DNA of 64,000 nucleotides from Cyclobacteriaceae bacterium (GCA_019638285.1 JAHBUB010000012.1:1-64000), one strand, 5' to 3'. Shown: positions 34,050 through 43,654, counted from the first letter of the stretch. Program-made: numbers and translations. The notes: generated by a model from the letters alone, not told the origin.

Positions 34050-35406
34050 GAGCATATTTATAGTTCTATCCCTAATTTTCAACGCTCATTTCGCCCAATG
34101 TCAGGACACAACAAGTGTTTCTTTACTATTTGTGGGAGATGTCATGCAGCACGATTCACAGATCACTGCAGCTTATAATCCTGTTTCAAAAGAGTATGAT
34201 TATAGTGCCTGCTTTCAATATATAAAGCCAATTATTCAATCTGCCGACATTGCCTTTGCCAATTTGGAAGTGACACTTGCGGGCCCACCTTTTAAAGGCT
34301 ACCCACAATTCAGCGCTCCGGATGAATTGGCAAAAGAATTAAAAAATACAGGGTTTGATGTATTGGTCACCGCCAACAATCATAGTTTGGATAGAAGAAA
34401 GAAAGGATTGGAGCGTACGATTGATGTACTAGATAATTTGGAGGTACTCCATACCGGCACTTTTAAGGACTCCACCTCAAGGGCTTTGCAATATCCATTG
34501 GTATTCGAAAAGAATGGATTCCGGTTTTCATTGCTCAACTATACCTATGGCACCAATGGCATTCCAGTTACCAAACCAAATATTATCAATCTTATTGATA
34601 CACTACAAATTAAAAAAGATTTGGCAAAAGCAAAACAACAGCAGACAGACGTTACTATTGTTTTTATGCATTGGGGAACAGAATATCAGGATATACCCAA
34701 TCGCTCTCAAAAAGAAATCGCCACATTATGTTTAGAGAATGGAGCAACGTTGGTAATTGGTTCTCATCCGCATGTGCTACAACCTATGGATTGGGATAAA
34801 GCACAGAATACGTTGGTTGCCTATTCCCTTGGAAATTTTGTTTCAGGGCAGCAATCCAGGTATCGTGATGGTGGGGCCATGCTTTGGGTTGAATTGGAGA
34901 AACTAAAAGTTTCAGATTCCTCATCCATAGTTAATATAAAAAATGCTGCTTATGAGTTGGAATGGGTATACCGAAACAATGAGGTGCCTAAAAAATATTT
35001 TATTCTTCCGGTAAAAGAGTTTGAAGAGGATACTCTCCAGCTAACGAATAAGACTTCCAAAGACATGTTCAGAATTTTTAAAGAAGATTCTAGAAAGTTA
35101 TTTCAAAATAATAAAGGTATAACTGAGTCAGTCCGGATGCCACTTGAAATCAGCTACTATAAAATACTACTTACCAGTTCGTCAGATTCAATTCCTATTG
35201 CAGACTCCACGAATGTTCTGCATTTTTATGGTTTGGATGTGGAACAAGTAAGCGACACCTTATATAATTGGACATCGGGAAAATTTTACGATAAGGAGAC
35301 AGCAGAGCAAGCGCTTGCAGAGATCAGGTCATTTACATCATTTACCGATGCGAAAATTGTGTGGTACTATTGGGACAGGAGGAGGGAAGGATTTAACGTC
35401 CGGTAA
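34039..35406 (+). CDS. CapA family protein with SPOR-like C-terminus
   Basis: This 455-residue exported protein has a signal peptide (ending about AQCQD, residue 23) and a CapA/PgsA-type metallophosphatase-like domain (about 25-290). Motifs include LLFVGDVMQHDSQI, FANLEVTLAG, VTANNHSLDR, FMHWGTEYQ and VIGSHPHVLQPMD, the usual metal-ligand positions of the family. Some members act in poly-gamma-glutamate production; most roles are unknown. The last 75 residues (YNWTSGKFYDKETAEQALAEI) look like half of a SPOR domain, which binds denuded peptidoglycan; that is a weaker call. It overlaps pdeM at its start and a minus-strand barrel gene by 14 bases at its end. Confidence 0.85.
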   Translation: MMNRSIFIVLSLIFNAHFAQCQDTTSVSLLFVGDVMQHDSQITAAYNPVSKEYDYSACFQYIKPIIQSADIAFANLEVTLAGPPFKGYPQFSAPDELAKELKNTGFDVLVTANNHSLDRRKKGLERTIDVLDNLEVLHTGTFKDSTSRALQYPLVFEKNGFRFSLLNYTYGTNGIPVTKPNIINLIDTLQIKKDLAKAKQQQTDVTIVFMHWGTEYQDIPNRSQKEIATLCLENGATLVIGSHPHVLQPMDWDKAQNTLVAYSLGNFVSGQQSRYRDGGAMLWVELEKLKVSDSSSIVNIKNAAYELEWVYRNNEVPKKYFILPVKEFEEDTLQLTNKTSKDMFRIFKEDSRKLFQNNKGITESVRMPLEISYYKILLTSSSDSIPIADSTNVLHFYGLDVEQVSDTLYNWTSGKFYDKETAEQALAEIRSFTSFTDAKIVWYYWDRRREGFNVR

Positions 35407-36079
35407 ATAGTAACCCAATAGAAAACTCTAGACCGGTAAAATCAATTTTAGCATCTGGAAAGTCTGCACTTATTGTTTGATTAGGTCCACTTAACAATCC
35501 TCCACTGTAATTCCCCAATATCGGAAACTTAGATGTACCGTTCAGATAGTTACACTCCAGTGAAATACCGAACTGGCGTGTAACGTATACGGTAAATTCT
35601 ACACCAAAATGGATTCCAAAACCAGGATTGTTTTGAAATAATAAGTTCGCATTGGCAATGTCCCATCCTTGGTAATCGCGCAGCGCGCGGTCCATATTTC
35701 CGTAATCAATTCGCTGGTCAAAACCATAAAAAAAGAATCCACCTCCTTTAATATCAAATTGCGCCTGCTTTCCCGCGAATTTCAGTACTAGCTCTGCAGG
35801 GACGAAAATAGTAAAATTGGGGCCTGTAAGTGATTTATTACTTTCGAAAGGAAGGTCAATTACATTGAGACCAGCCATTCGATATAAAGAAGCGCCTGTT
35901 TCAATGGCCAAAAAACGATTGAGATCGAAGCCAACACCTCTCAAGGAAAATGGACTGATTGGAGTGGAGAAGGATCCGTTTCTGGGGATAAAATAAGAGA
36001 ATGAGAGCCCAACATTTTGAGCAAAGACGCTGCAAAGGCTCATTATCACAAAAAAACAGGTAATCAAACTTTTTTTCAT
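35393..36079 (-). CDS. Predicted outer-membrane beta-barrel protein
   Basis: A 228-residue protein with a clear signal peptide (MKKSLITCFFVIMSLCSVFAQ). The remainder is made of alternating amphipathic strands rich in Gly, Phe, Tyr and Asn (for example GIHFGVEFTVYVTRQFGISLECNYL), ending in an IGLLF strand. This is the pattern of 8-10-stranded outer-membrane barrels of the Bacteroidota, such as PorT/OmpW-like families, but no specific family is recognised and no function is proposed. Its 3' end overlaps the capA-like gene tail to tail. Confidence 0.75.
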   Translation of the reverse strand: MKKSLITCFFVIMSLCSVFAQNVGLSFSYFIPRNGSFSTPISPFSLRGVGFDLNRFLAIETGASLYRMAGLNVIDLPFESNKSLTGPNFTIFVPAELVLKFAGKQAQFDIKGGGFFFYGFDQRIDYGNMDRALRDYQGWDIANANLLFQNNPGFGIHFGVEFTVYVTRQFGISLECNYLNGTSKFPILGNYSGGLLSGPNQTISADFPDAKIDFTGLEFSIGLLFTGR

Positions 36080-36225
36080 CCTTACTAATATTTTCTCATG
36101 TTAAAGTTACTTACATGCCATATCTTTCTTCATTGATTATGGGGTGTTATTTTCAAATCCTGTGAAAAGGCATTATTTTTCAGTTACAACAATAATAAAC
36201 CCCTAAACCTTAGTATTAAACTCAG

Positions 36226-37932
36226 ATGAAAAAAACATTTATAGTACTTATAGCATGGTTTTTGTTTTCGTGTGGTGAGAAACAGGCCCCTGCTGACATG
36301 ATTATTTCGGGAGGAACAATATACACAGTAGATGATGGCCAATCCACAGTGGAGGCGGTAGCAGTTTCATCCGGAAAGATTGTTTTTGCAGGATCTTCTG
36401 GTGAAGTACAAAAATACAAGGGAGATCAAACACAGATGATAGATCTTCAAGGAGAAACCATGACACCTGGGTTTATTGAATCACATGGCCATATCATGGG
36501 GCTTGGTTACAATGAAATGAATCTCGATTTGATGGATACCAAAAGTTGGGATGAAATTGTTGAGCGTGTAAAGGAGGCGGTAGGAAAAGCGAAACCAGGT
36601 GAATGGATTATTGGCAGGGGTTGGCATCAGGATAAATGGGATAAAAAACCGGAGAAAATGGTAAAGGGGTTCCAAACCCATCAAAAGCTGAGTGAAGTGT
36701 CACCTGATAATCCTGTGTTTCTGAGTCATGCGAGTGGCCATGCAGGTTTTGCCAATGCCAAAGCCATGCAAATTGCGGGGGTGAACCAAATGTCCATTGA
36801 AAGAATGGAAAAGGACATGGGTGAGGGAGGTGAGATTATTCGTGATGAGTTAGGGAATCCCACGGGCCTATTTAATGAGAGGGCTCAATCTTTGATTGGT
36901 AAGTATATTCCCGAAAGCTCTGAAGAAACGGATAGTAAAGCGTTTGAAATGGCCATGAATGCCTGTGCCAAAGCGGGTATTACGAGCTTTCATGATGCAG
37001 GTGCCTCACGAAAAGACATAGCCTTATTTAAGAAATTTAAGGCAGCAGGAAACTTGAAAACCCGCATGTATGTAATGATAACAGGCCGAGATCCCGAATT
37101 GGTGCACGAATGGTTTCGCAAAGGACCTGAAGTGGATAGCACTTGTTTCCTGACCATTCGCTCCGTTAAACTCAATTGCGATGGCGCTCTGGGATCACGA
37201 GGTGCTTGGCTTCTTGAACCTTATGAAGACAGACCAGGGTGGTATGGTATGCCTACCATTTCGATGGACACAGTACTTAGTGTCTCAAAGGCAGGATTGA
37301 AAGCTGGCTTTCAGGTATGTTCTCATGCCATTGGCGATAGGACAAATCGTGAGGTTCTCGATCGTTATGAAATTGCATTTAACGAAAATCCGGATAAGGC
37401 TAAAGACCATCGTTTTAGAATAGAGCATGCGCAACATGTGCATCCAAATGATATTCCAAGATTTGGGAAAATGGGTGTTATTGCGGCCATGCAGGCCATC
37501 CACTTGTCATCGGATCGACCCTGGGCCATTGATCGATTGGGTGAAAAGCGCATAGTAGAAGAGACCTATGTGTGGCAAGACCTTATGAATTCAGGGGCAA
37601 TGATTATCAATGGTACGGATGTTCCAGTGGAGCCTATCAATCCTATCGCCTGTTTTTTTGCCTCTGTAACGAGACAAACATTAGACGGCAAACCAGAAGG
37701 AGGGTATGAACCAAATCAAAAAATGACCAGAGAACAGGCATTGAGGTCTTACACGCTTGATGCTGCCTACGGGGCATTTCAGGAGGATTATCTAGGATCT
37801 ATTAAAGTGGGTAAAGCGGCAGATTTCACCATCTTCAGCAAGGATATTATGACTGTACCTGATAATGAATTGCTGTCAACTGAAATTGCCAAGACCATTG
37901 TTAATGGCAAAGTGGTTTATTCTAAAGATTGA
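36226..37932 (+). CDS. Amidohydrolase family lipoprotein (YtcJ-like)
   Basis: A 568-residue exported metal-dependent hydrolase. The signal peptide ends in a lipobox (WFLFSCG, Cys16), so it is membrane-anchored. The amidohydrolase-3 layout follows: a small beta domain with MIISGGTIYTVDDG, the metal-binding GFIESHGHIMG (about 83-93), GWHQDKWDKKP, CDGALGSRGAWL (about 310), the HAIGDR and IEHAQHVHPND histidines, and NGTDVPVEPINPI with the conserved Asp. The C-terminal beta strand has KVGKAADFTIFSKD. Substrates of the YtcJ group are mostly unknown amides. It is a single-gene unit ending at a strong bidirectional terminator. Confidence 0.92.
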   Translation: MKKTFIVLIAWFLFSCGEKQAPADMIISGGTIYTVDDGQSTVEAVAVSSGKIVFAGSSGEVQKYKGDQTQMIDLQGETMTPGFIESHGHIMGLGYNEMNLDLMDTKSWDEIVERVKEAVGKAKPGEWIIGRGWHQDKWDKKPEKMVKGFQTHQKLSEVSPDNPVFLSHASGHAGFANAKAMQIAGVNQMSIERMEKDMGEGGEIIRDELGNPTGLFNERAQSLIGKYIPESSEETDSKAFEMAMNACAKAGITSFHDAGASRKDIALFKKFKAAGNLKTRMYVMITGRDPELVHEWFRKGPEVDSTCFLTIRSVKLNCDGALGSRGAWLLEPYEDRPGWYGMPTISMDTVLSVSKAGLKAGFQVCSHAIGDRTNREVLDRYEIAFNENPDKAKDHRFRIEHAQHVHPNDIPRFGKMGVIAAMQAIHLSSDRPWAIDRLGEKRIVEETYVWQDLMNSGAMIINGTDVPVEPINPIACFFASVTRQTLDGKPEGGYEPNQKMTREQALRSYTLDAAYGAFQEDYLGSIKVGKAADFTIFSKDIMTVPDNELLSTEIAKTIVNGKVVYSKD

Positions 37933-37950
37933 TAGTTTAAAGCCCATAAA

Positions 37951-37989
37951 AAAAGCAAAGCCCTTGAATGTTCAAGGGCTTTCGCTTTT
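37951..37989. terminator. Bidirectional Rho-independent terminator
   Basis: A perfect inverted repeat AAAGCCCTTGAA-TG-TTCAAGGGCTTT (37957-37982) extends, with one mismatch, into AAAAGC/GCTTTT on its outer side, giving T runs on both strands. It lies between the convergent amidohydrolase and TerB-like genes. Confidence 0.92.
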
Positions 37990-38006
37990 CAAAGGATTTG
38001 AATTCT

Positions 38007-38399
38007 TTATTTCAAAAATTTACGAGCCCTCTCAACCAACATTTTACGATCTGCGGTAATGGTAGGGTCACTATAGATTCGAGAGGAGAGTTCTGCTACT
38101 ACAGCTTTTTTATATCCCAATTTTTCGGCTACCTCCTCACAAAAACTTATTTCACTTTTGAAGACTTGGCCATCTGCTTTCATAAGCTGAATTAAGAGAT
38201 AGAGGTTTTCAAACTTTTGATCCTCACTGAAAGCACTAAGATCTCCTATAGGTTGTGGCGCTTTCATCATTTCATCTATTTCATCTCTTGAAAGGCCATT
38301 TGCTTTGCCGATCATATGGAGAATTTTTGCTTCTTTTTCGCCTACTGTCATGTCACTGGCAGCCAGGTTGATTAAAATATTAAGCTGTTCTTTAATCAT
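38007..38399 (-). CDS. TerB-like protein
   Basis: A 130-residue all-helical cytoplasmic protein with the pattern of TerB/DjlA-type domains: LINLAASDMTVGEKEAKILHMIGKANGL, then a second helical repeat around LIQLMKADGQVFKSEISFCEEVAEKLG. Two acidic positions, in MTVGEKE and DGQVFKSE, correspond to the metal-binding sites of such folds. Tellurite resistance is only the family label; no other ter genes are present, and the real role is unknown. It is a single gene converging on the amidohydrolase. Confidence 0.75.
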   Translation of the reverse strand: MIKEQLNILINLAASDMTVGEKEAKILHMIGKANGLSRDEIDEMMKAPQPIGDLSAFSEDQKFENLYLLIQLMKADGQVFKSEISFCEEVAEKLGYKKAVVAELSSRIYSDPTITADRKMLVERARKFLK

Positions 38400-38559
38400 A
38401 GTAGTAGTTTGTTTTCGCTAAAGGTGATGGTTGTGAGCTGAAATTTAGGCAAAATTGAATGAATTTTTATAACATGGATAAAAAAACCTTATAAAGACAT
38501 TATTTGCAAGCAACCCTCTTATAGTGAGGTTGTCATTAGTTACAAAAACGTGCTTTAAT

Positions 38560-39240
38560 ATGAGAAAAATAGTAGTGATTGGATTTTTGCTTACGCTGAT
38601 TACTCCGCTGTGGGCACAGAATAGTGAAGTAAGGTCTGTTGGTTCATTCAGTGGGATTAAGTCGGCAGAAGCGGTGGATGTATACCTGAAAAAGGGAGAT
38701 AAAGAAAGTGTGAGAGTAGAAGTAACAGGTACCTCATTATCAGATGTGATTACTGAAATTTCAGGTTCATACCTCAAAATTCACATGGCCAGTGGAAATC
38801 ACAGAAGAGTAGATGCGAAAGTGTATGTGACTTATGTTAATTTAGATAAAATTGCCGCAAGTTCAGCTTCGAATGTATTTTCAGAAGGACCCATTAAAGC
38901 CTCATCAATCGAAATTAGTGCAAGCAGTGCAGGATCTATTGAAATAGGTTTAGATGCGACAGCGGTAAGTGCAGATGTCTCAAGTGCCGGTGATATTGTT
39001 CTTGAGGGCAAGGCCAGTTCATTGAATGTAGAGGCAAGCAGTGCAGGAGACATTGATGCCTATAGGCTTGAAAGTGAATCGGTGCGTGCCAGAGCGAGTA
39101 GTGCCGGCACGGTGAAAGTGACTGCCACTAAATCACTTGATGCCAGGGCCTCAAGTGGGGGGGATGTCCGCTATAGAGGGAATCCTATGAAAACCAATAC
39201 AGATTCCAGTAGTGGAGGATCAGTAAAAAAATCTAACTAA
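38560..39240 (+). CDS. DUF2807 (head GIN domain) secreted protein
   Basis: A 226-residue exported protein. The ATG at 38560 opens a proper signal peptide (MRKIVVIGFLLTLITPLWAQ); the frame upstream of it has no such start. The body is the DUF2807 fold, with VGSFSGIKSAEAVDVYLKKG at its N-terminal side and a right-handed repeat of short strands reading ASSAGSIEIG, VSSAGDIVLEG, ASSAGDIDAY, ASSAGTVKVT and ASSGGDVRYRG. A terminal Ser/Gly tail ends in KKSN. Such proteins are common in Bacteroidota and are sometimes called putative autotransporter adhesins; experimental function is lacking. Confidence 0.88.
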   Translation: MRKIVVIGFLLTLITPLWAQNSEVRSVGSFSGIKSAEAVDVYLKKGDKESVRVEVTGTSLSDVITEISGSYLKIHMASGNHRRVDAKVYVTYVNLDKIAASSASNVFSEGPIKASSIEISASSAGSIEIGLDATAVSADVSSAGDIVLEGKASSLNVEASSAGDIDAYRLESESVRARASSAGTVKVTATKSLDARASSGGDVRYRGNPMKTNTDSSSGGSVKKSN

Positions 39241-39241
39241 A

Positions 39242-39415
39242 TTAAGAACCTGATGCCAAACGGTGCTTCCTGTCTATAGAAACCTCTTTCAATTGACGCT
39301 CCTCTCTAATATTTTGTTCGAAATTTAAAATAGCTCGATTAAAGCTCTGCAAATAAGCAGAATCTGATTTAATCATTTTAGGCCATTTAGGCCCTTTGTT
39401 AATGAAATTGATCAT
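39242..39415 (-). CDS. Possible small basic protein, 57 residues
   Basis: An uninterrupted minus-strand frame from ATG at 39415 to TAA at 39242 encodes a 57-residue polypeptide beginning MINFINKGPKWPKMIKSDSA, rich in Lys, Arg and Asn and without a signal or membrane segment. The composition looks protein-like (FNRAILNFEQNIREERQLKEV resembles an amphipathic helix), and the frame fills a region that otherwise has no gene. No family is recognised and no promoter or ribosome-binding site supports it, so it remains a candidate only. Confidence 0.35.
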   Translation of the reverse strand: MINFINKGPKWPKMIKSDSAYLQSFNRAILNFEQNIREERQLKEVSIDRKHRLASGS

Positions 39416-39647
39416 AATTTCATGGTTTGGGTGTTTTAACGTAAACCAATGGGGATTGGTTATACTATCTCTTCAGATATACAGACAGTCAAACGGCTAT
39501 TTACCCCTAAGTAATTGAGCTTTGACTTTAAATCAAATTGTGATTCATCGTTATCTCATCGGTTTGATTATTAACCTAGTATCTAAATATTTAATACTTT
39601 TTTTAGAAAAGTGGGTCAAATTTTAAGCAGTATTCGGTAAAAGTATA

Positions 39648-39655
39648 TACATTTG
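39648..39655 (+). promoter_or_regulatory. TAnnTTTG promoter element before glutamine synthetase
   Basis: TACATTTG matches the Bacteroidota -7 pattern TAnnTTTG, 30 bases before the ATG at 39686. It overlaps the upstream in-frame TTG at 39653, which argues that the ATG is the true start. A good -33 TTG was not found at standard spacing. Confidence 0.4.
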
Positions 39656-39685
39656 CTTCAGAATACATCAAATAACAACCACTAC

Positions 39686-41848
39686 ATGGCAACTTTACGT
39701 TTTAAAGCACTAAATACATTAAATAGCAGAGCTAAGGTTCAGGTTGACATACCGTCTGCCAAAGTCTCAGAGTTTTTTGGAGAGGATTCATTTGGGATGA
39801 AACAAATGCTTAGCGCACTGGCACCAGCGGTATATAAAAAAGTTAGTGAAGCCATTAAAAATCATGAAAAGATAGATCCAGAAACTGCTGATTCAGTGGC
39901 ATCTGCGGCTAAAAGCTGGGCCATGAGTAAAGGCGCGACTCATTTTACCCATTGGTTTCAACCATTGACAGGAGGAACTGCCGAGAAGCATGATTCTTTT
40001 TTTGATCCTATATCTGGAATAGAAAAATTTAAAGGAAGTGAATTGGTTCAGCAAGAACCTGATGCATCTTCATTTCCCAGTGGTGGAATAAGAAGTACTT
40101 TCGAGGCTCGTGGTTATACTGCCTGGGATCCTACTTCTGATATGTTTATTTATGGCAAAACCCTATGTATACCCACTGTATTTGTTTCCTATACGGGAGA
40201 GACACTGGATACAAAATCACCGTTGCTAAAGGCATTAAAGGCAGTGGATAAAGCGGCTACCTCTGTTTGTCAGTTCTTTGATAAAGATGTAAATAAGGTC
40301 GTGGCATTTCTGGGCTGTGAGCAGGAATACTTTGTGGTAGACAGGGCCCTTTTTATGGCCAGACCGGACCTGGTGATGACAGGGAGAAGCGTATTCGGCC
40401 ATGCTCCTGCAAGAGGACAACAATTGGATGATCACTATTTTGGTGCTATACCCACCAGGGTTTATAAATTCATGAAGGATTTTGAGATAGAAAGCTGGAA
40501 ATTGGGAATTCCTTTGAGAACACGCCACAACGAAGTAGCACCAAGCCAATTTGAGGTAGCCCCATTATTTGAGGAGGTCAACGCAGCCAATGATCACAAT
40601 CAATTATTAATGGACGTGATGAACCGAGTATCCGAGCGGCATAATCTGAAAGTACTCTTTCATGAAAAACCATTTGCAGGACTTAATGGCAGTGGAAAGC
40701 ATAATAACTGGTCGTTAATAACAAATACCGGAGTTAATCTTTTTGCCCCTTCTAGCACTGCTAAGGATAATCTTTTGTTTTTAACATTTTTTGTGACGGC
40801 CATTAAAGCAATTCATGAGTATGCAGATTTGGTCATGGCAAGCATAGCGTCCGCTGGTAATGATTTCCGGCTAGGTGCCAATGAGGCTCCTCCCGCCATC
40901 ATGTCGGCATTCATTGGAAAGCAAATGAATGATGTACTGGATGAGCTGGAGAAAAATGGAAATGTGAAAATTGAAAAGGGTGACAATATGTACATGAAGC
41001 TTGGAATAGACCAAATTCCAGAAATCATATTGGATGCTACAGATCGCAATCGCACTTCACCATTTGCATTTACTGGTAACAAGTTTGAGTTTCGTGCGGT
41101 TGGATCGAGCGATAATAGTGCTACCCCCATGACCGTACTTAACCTTATTATGGCAGATCAACTTTTGGATTTCCATACTGCTGTAAGTAAGGAAATTGAA
41201 AAGGGAGTCGAAAAAAGAATGGCTATCGTAGGCGTACTCAGAAAATACATTAAGGAATCAAAGTCGATCAGATTTGAGGGGGATGGTTATAGCGAAGGAT
41301 GGGTGAAGGAAGCTGAGAAAAGAGGTTTGAGTAATATCAAGAACATGCCGCGTGCCATTGAACCTTTCTTATCTAAAAAATCAATTGAATTATTCGAAAG
41401 ACATTCTATTTTCAATAAAAAAGAGATAGAGGCCAGAAATGAAATCAAGTTAGAGGGCTATATTAAAAAAGTTCAGATAGAAGCCCGCATCATGTGCGAT
41501 CTTGCTACTAATCACATTGTACCCACAGCCATTTCTTACCAAAATAAATTGATCACCAATGCCAACGGATTAAAAGGATTAGGGATTGATAACACCGGAG
41601 TGGTTGCAACAATTAAGGAAATTAGCGGATATATCGATTCGATTAAAGAGAATGTAACAAAGATGACTGATGAAAGGAGGAGGATAAATAAAATTAGTGA
41701 AACGGATAAGCGTGCCTTTGGATACTGTGATGACATTAGAGAAAAATACTTCAGTAAGATTAGAAGAGCTGTAGATAAGTTAGAATTGTTGGTTGATGAT
41801 GAAGACTGGCCGTTGGTTAAGTACCGCGAACTATTGTTCTTACGATAA
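39686..41848 (+). CDS. glnN: Glutamine synthetase, type III (GlnN)
   Basis: A 720-residue enzyme that makes glutamine from glutamate and ammonia with ATP. The large size and sequence are those of GSIII, the form typical of Bacteroidota, not the 470-residue GSI. The N-terminal GSIII domain carries SVASAAKSWAMSKGATHFTHWFQPLTGGTAEKHD. The catalytic core has FLGCEQEYFVV (about residue 212), RHNEVAPSQFEVAP, NGSGKHNNWS and NKFEFRAVGSSDNSATP. The C-terminal helical region forms the dodecamer interface. The ATG at 39686 gives the usual MATLRFKAL start. Confidence 0.96.
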   Translation: MATLRFKALNTLNSRAKVQVDIPSAKVSEFFGEDSFGMKQMLSALAPAVYKKVSEAIKNHEKIDPETADSVASAAKSWAMSKGATHFTHWFQPLTGGTAEKHDSFFDPISGIEKFKGSELVQQEPDASSFPSGGIRSTFEARGYTAWDPTSDMFIYGKTLCIPTVFVSYTGETLDTKSPLLKALKAVDKAATSVCQFFDKDVNKVVAFLGCEQEYFVVDRALFMARPDLVMTGRSVFGHAPARGQQLDDHYFGAIPTRVYKFMKDFEIESWKLGIPLRTRHNEVAPSQFEVAPLFEEVNAANDHNQLLMDVMNRVSERHNLKVLFHEKPFAGLNGSGKHNNWSLITNTGVNLFAPSSTAKDNLLFLTFFVTAIKAIHEYADLVMASIASAGNDFRLGANEAPPAIMSAFIGKQMNDVLDELEKNGNVKIEKGDNMYMKLGIDQIPEIILDATDRNRTSPFAFTGNKFEFRAVGSSDNSATPMTVLNLIMADQLLDFHTAVSKEIEKGVEKRMAIVGVLRKYIKESKSIRFEGDGYSEGWVKEAEKRGLSNIKNMPRAIEPFLSKKSIELFERHSIFNKKEIEARNEIKLEGYIKKVQIEARIMCDLATNHIVPTAISYQNKLITNANGLKGLGIDNTGVVATIKEISGYIDSIKENVTKMTDERRRINKISETDKRAFGYCDDIREKYFSKIRRAVDKLELLVDDEDWPLVKYRELLFLR

Positions 41849-41891
41849 TCCCTGCGTTGACTTGATGACTTTTTAAATCATTGATTTTTTG

Positions 41892-41928
41892 TTACCATTG
41901 CCGACTTTAGGTTGGCAATGGTAATTCT
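41892..41928 (+). terminator. Hairpin terminator after glutamine synthetase
   Basis: A perfect 11-base-pair stem (TTACCATTGCC / GGCAATGGTAA) with an 11-base loop, followed by TTCTT. The T run is weak, but the location between convergent genes supports a terminator in at least one direction. Confidence 0.55.
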
Positions 41929-42007
41929 TAAAATGTCAATAGGGTTTACTGCCAGGGTATGGAAAATAAATTAGGAGAAACATTTATATTAAAAGAAGAC
42001 CTATACC

Positions 42008-43654
42008 TTAAAGAAGATTTAGCATCTTCTTATATTCCTCGGGCTTATTGAATACCTCAATTGATTTTTTAATGTCGGAATCACTTTTAAACTCTACTTC
42101 AGTTACTCCTTTTTCCAGGTAGTATATAGAAGCAATGTCCTGCTCAAGAAGCATTCTAATTTGATCCTTAAATGTGTAGAGGTCTTTTTTCCTGCTTTCT
42201 TTTACAAGTTCAGCAACTTGTTCAATTTGTGGACTGAGCTCGTTGAAATATCGCTCCCGTTTTGCTTGCTCTCTGAGTGAACTTAATTCAATTTCTACCG
42301 GTGATCGATAGTTGTATTGTTTGGATTTTACCCAACTGACGAAATCATCATATTCTTTGTCTGTCAGTTTGAATTCACGAGCGGGTGGAATGATAGGATG
42401 TTGAGAGGCATACGATGCAGCATAGTCTAAAATAAATCCATTGGTATAAAGCATCTTTGTTAGCGAAGAAACCTCATCATTACCCACTGTAAGGTCTGGG
42501 TCAATTCCTCCACCATCGTATACTATTCTTCCGTTTGTTGTTTTAAATTGTTGTTTTAGAGAATCAGGAATAGCGCCCACGCTGCCGTCTTCTCTTCGAT
42601 GGGAATAATCCAGCACTTGAATGCATCGACCTGTAGGTGTATAGTACTTTGCGGTTGTTATTTTTACTTGCGAATTATAGGATAGTTGACGTGGAATTTG
42701 CACCAACCCCTTTCCAAATGATTTTTCTCCTATAATCACTGCCCTGTCATAATCTTGCAAGGTACCAGCAACAATTTCGGAGGCAGATGCGCTACCGCGA
42801 TTGATAAGTACCGCCAAGGGAATCTCGAGATCAACCGGATTGTTAAGCGTTTCGTAGGTCGCGTTGCTATTTTGTACTTTGCCTTTGGTAGTTACTACCT
42901 TTTTTCCTTTAGGAATAAAAATGTTACAAATGTTTACAGCTTCAAGAAGCAGACCTCCTGGGTTATCTCTCAAATCGAGAATGATGTTTTTTGCACCTTG
43001 ATCTTTTAAACTAACTACTGCATTTCTCACTTCCTTCCCTGCATCAGGTGTAAAATCCGTGAGCTTTATATAACCCGAATTGGTACCCACCATGCCGAAA
43101 TAGGGCACGTTGCTCATTTTTATTTTTTCCCGTTTAAATTCTAAATTGATTAAGCTTGGCACACCCACTCTTTTTACACTCAGTTTTACAGTAGTACCTA
43201 CCTGGCCGCGCATGAGTTGGTTGGCCTCCTCAATGGATATTTTTGCTAACTCAATCTCGTCCAGTTTAATTACTTCATCGCCAATCTTCAATCCATTTCT
43301 CTGGGCAGGATAGCCTTCGTATATCATGGTAATCAATGTGCGGGTTCCAATTACTCTGGTTGCGGCTCCGATGCCGCCATATTGGCCGGTATTCATCGTG
43401 CGATAAGTTTCTACCTCATCCTCAGCGATATAATTAGTGTAAGGATCCAGCGATATGAGCATTGCATCAATACCGGTACGTATAAGTTGATTTGGATTTA
43501 CTTCATCCACGTACAATGCGTTGACTTCTTTGAATAAGGAAGCAAAAATATCCAGGTTTTTAGCGATCTCGAAATAGCGATCAGCGGGAGGAGTGAATGA
43601 AAAAGCAAAAACCCCCAGCACCGAAATTAATGACACGATTAATAACTTCCTCAT
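42008..43654 (-). CDS. S41 family C-terminal processing protease
   Basis: A 548-residue periplasmic serine protease of the Ctp/Prc type. A single hydrophobic N-terminal segment (LLIVSLISVLGVFAFSF) exports or anchors it. A PDZ domain (about residues 75-160, QYGGIGAATRV...GYPAQRNGLKIGDEVIKL) selects C-termini. The peptidase core has DLRDNPGGLLLEAV, NRGSASASEIVAGTLQD with the nucleophilic Ser, and GEKSFGKGLVQ with the catalytic Lys. A C-terminal helical extension (about 430-548) is typical for Bacteroidota members. ATG at 43654 is chosen; the in-frame TTG three codons earlier lies inside a TAnnTTTG promoter-like element. Confidence 0.93.
   Translation of the reverse strand: MRKLLIVSLISVLGVFAFSFTPPADRYFEIAKNLDIFASLFKEVNALYVDEVNPNQLIRTGIDAMLISLDPYTNYIAEDEVETYRTMNTGQYGGIGAATRVIGTRTLITMIYEGYPAQRNGLKIGDEVIKLDEIELAKISIEEANQLMRGQVGTTVKLSVKRVGVPSLINLEFKREKIKMSNVPYFGMVGTNSGYIKLTDFTPDAGKEVRNAVVSLKDQGAKNIILDLRDNPGGLLLEAVNICNIFIPKGKKVVTTKGKVQNSNATYETLNNPVDLEIPLAVLINRGSASASEIVAGTLQDYDRAVIIGEKSFGKGLVQIPRQLSYNSQVKITTAKYYTPTGRCIQVLDYSHRREDGSVGAIPDSLKQQFKTTNGRIVYDGGGIDPDLTVGNDEVSSLTKMLYTNGFILDYAASYASQHPIIPPAREFKLTDKEYDDFVSWVKSKQYNYRSPVEIELSSLREQAKRERYFNELSPQIEQVAELVKESRKKDLYTFKDQIRMLLEQDIASIYYLEKGVTEVEFKSDSDIKKSIEVFNKPEEYKKMLNLL

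Larger units (their letters stand above)
39241..39685. other. Intergenic region with a possible small minus-strand gene
   Basis: This 445-base region separates the DUF2807 gene from glutamine synthetase. Its left 175 bases contain a 57-codon minus-strand open frame, listed separately. The right part (39480-39650) is strongly AT-rich and leads into a TAnnTTTG promoter element at 39648. No other structure was recognised. Confidence 0.5.
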
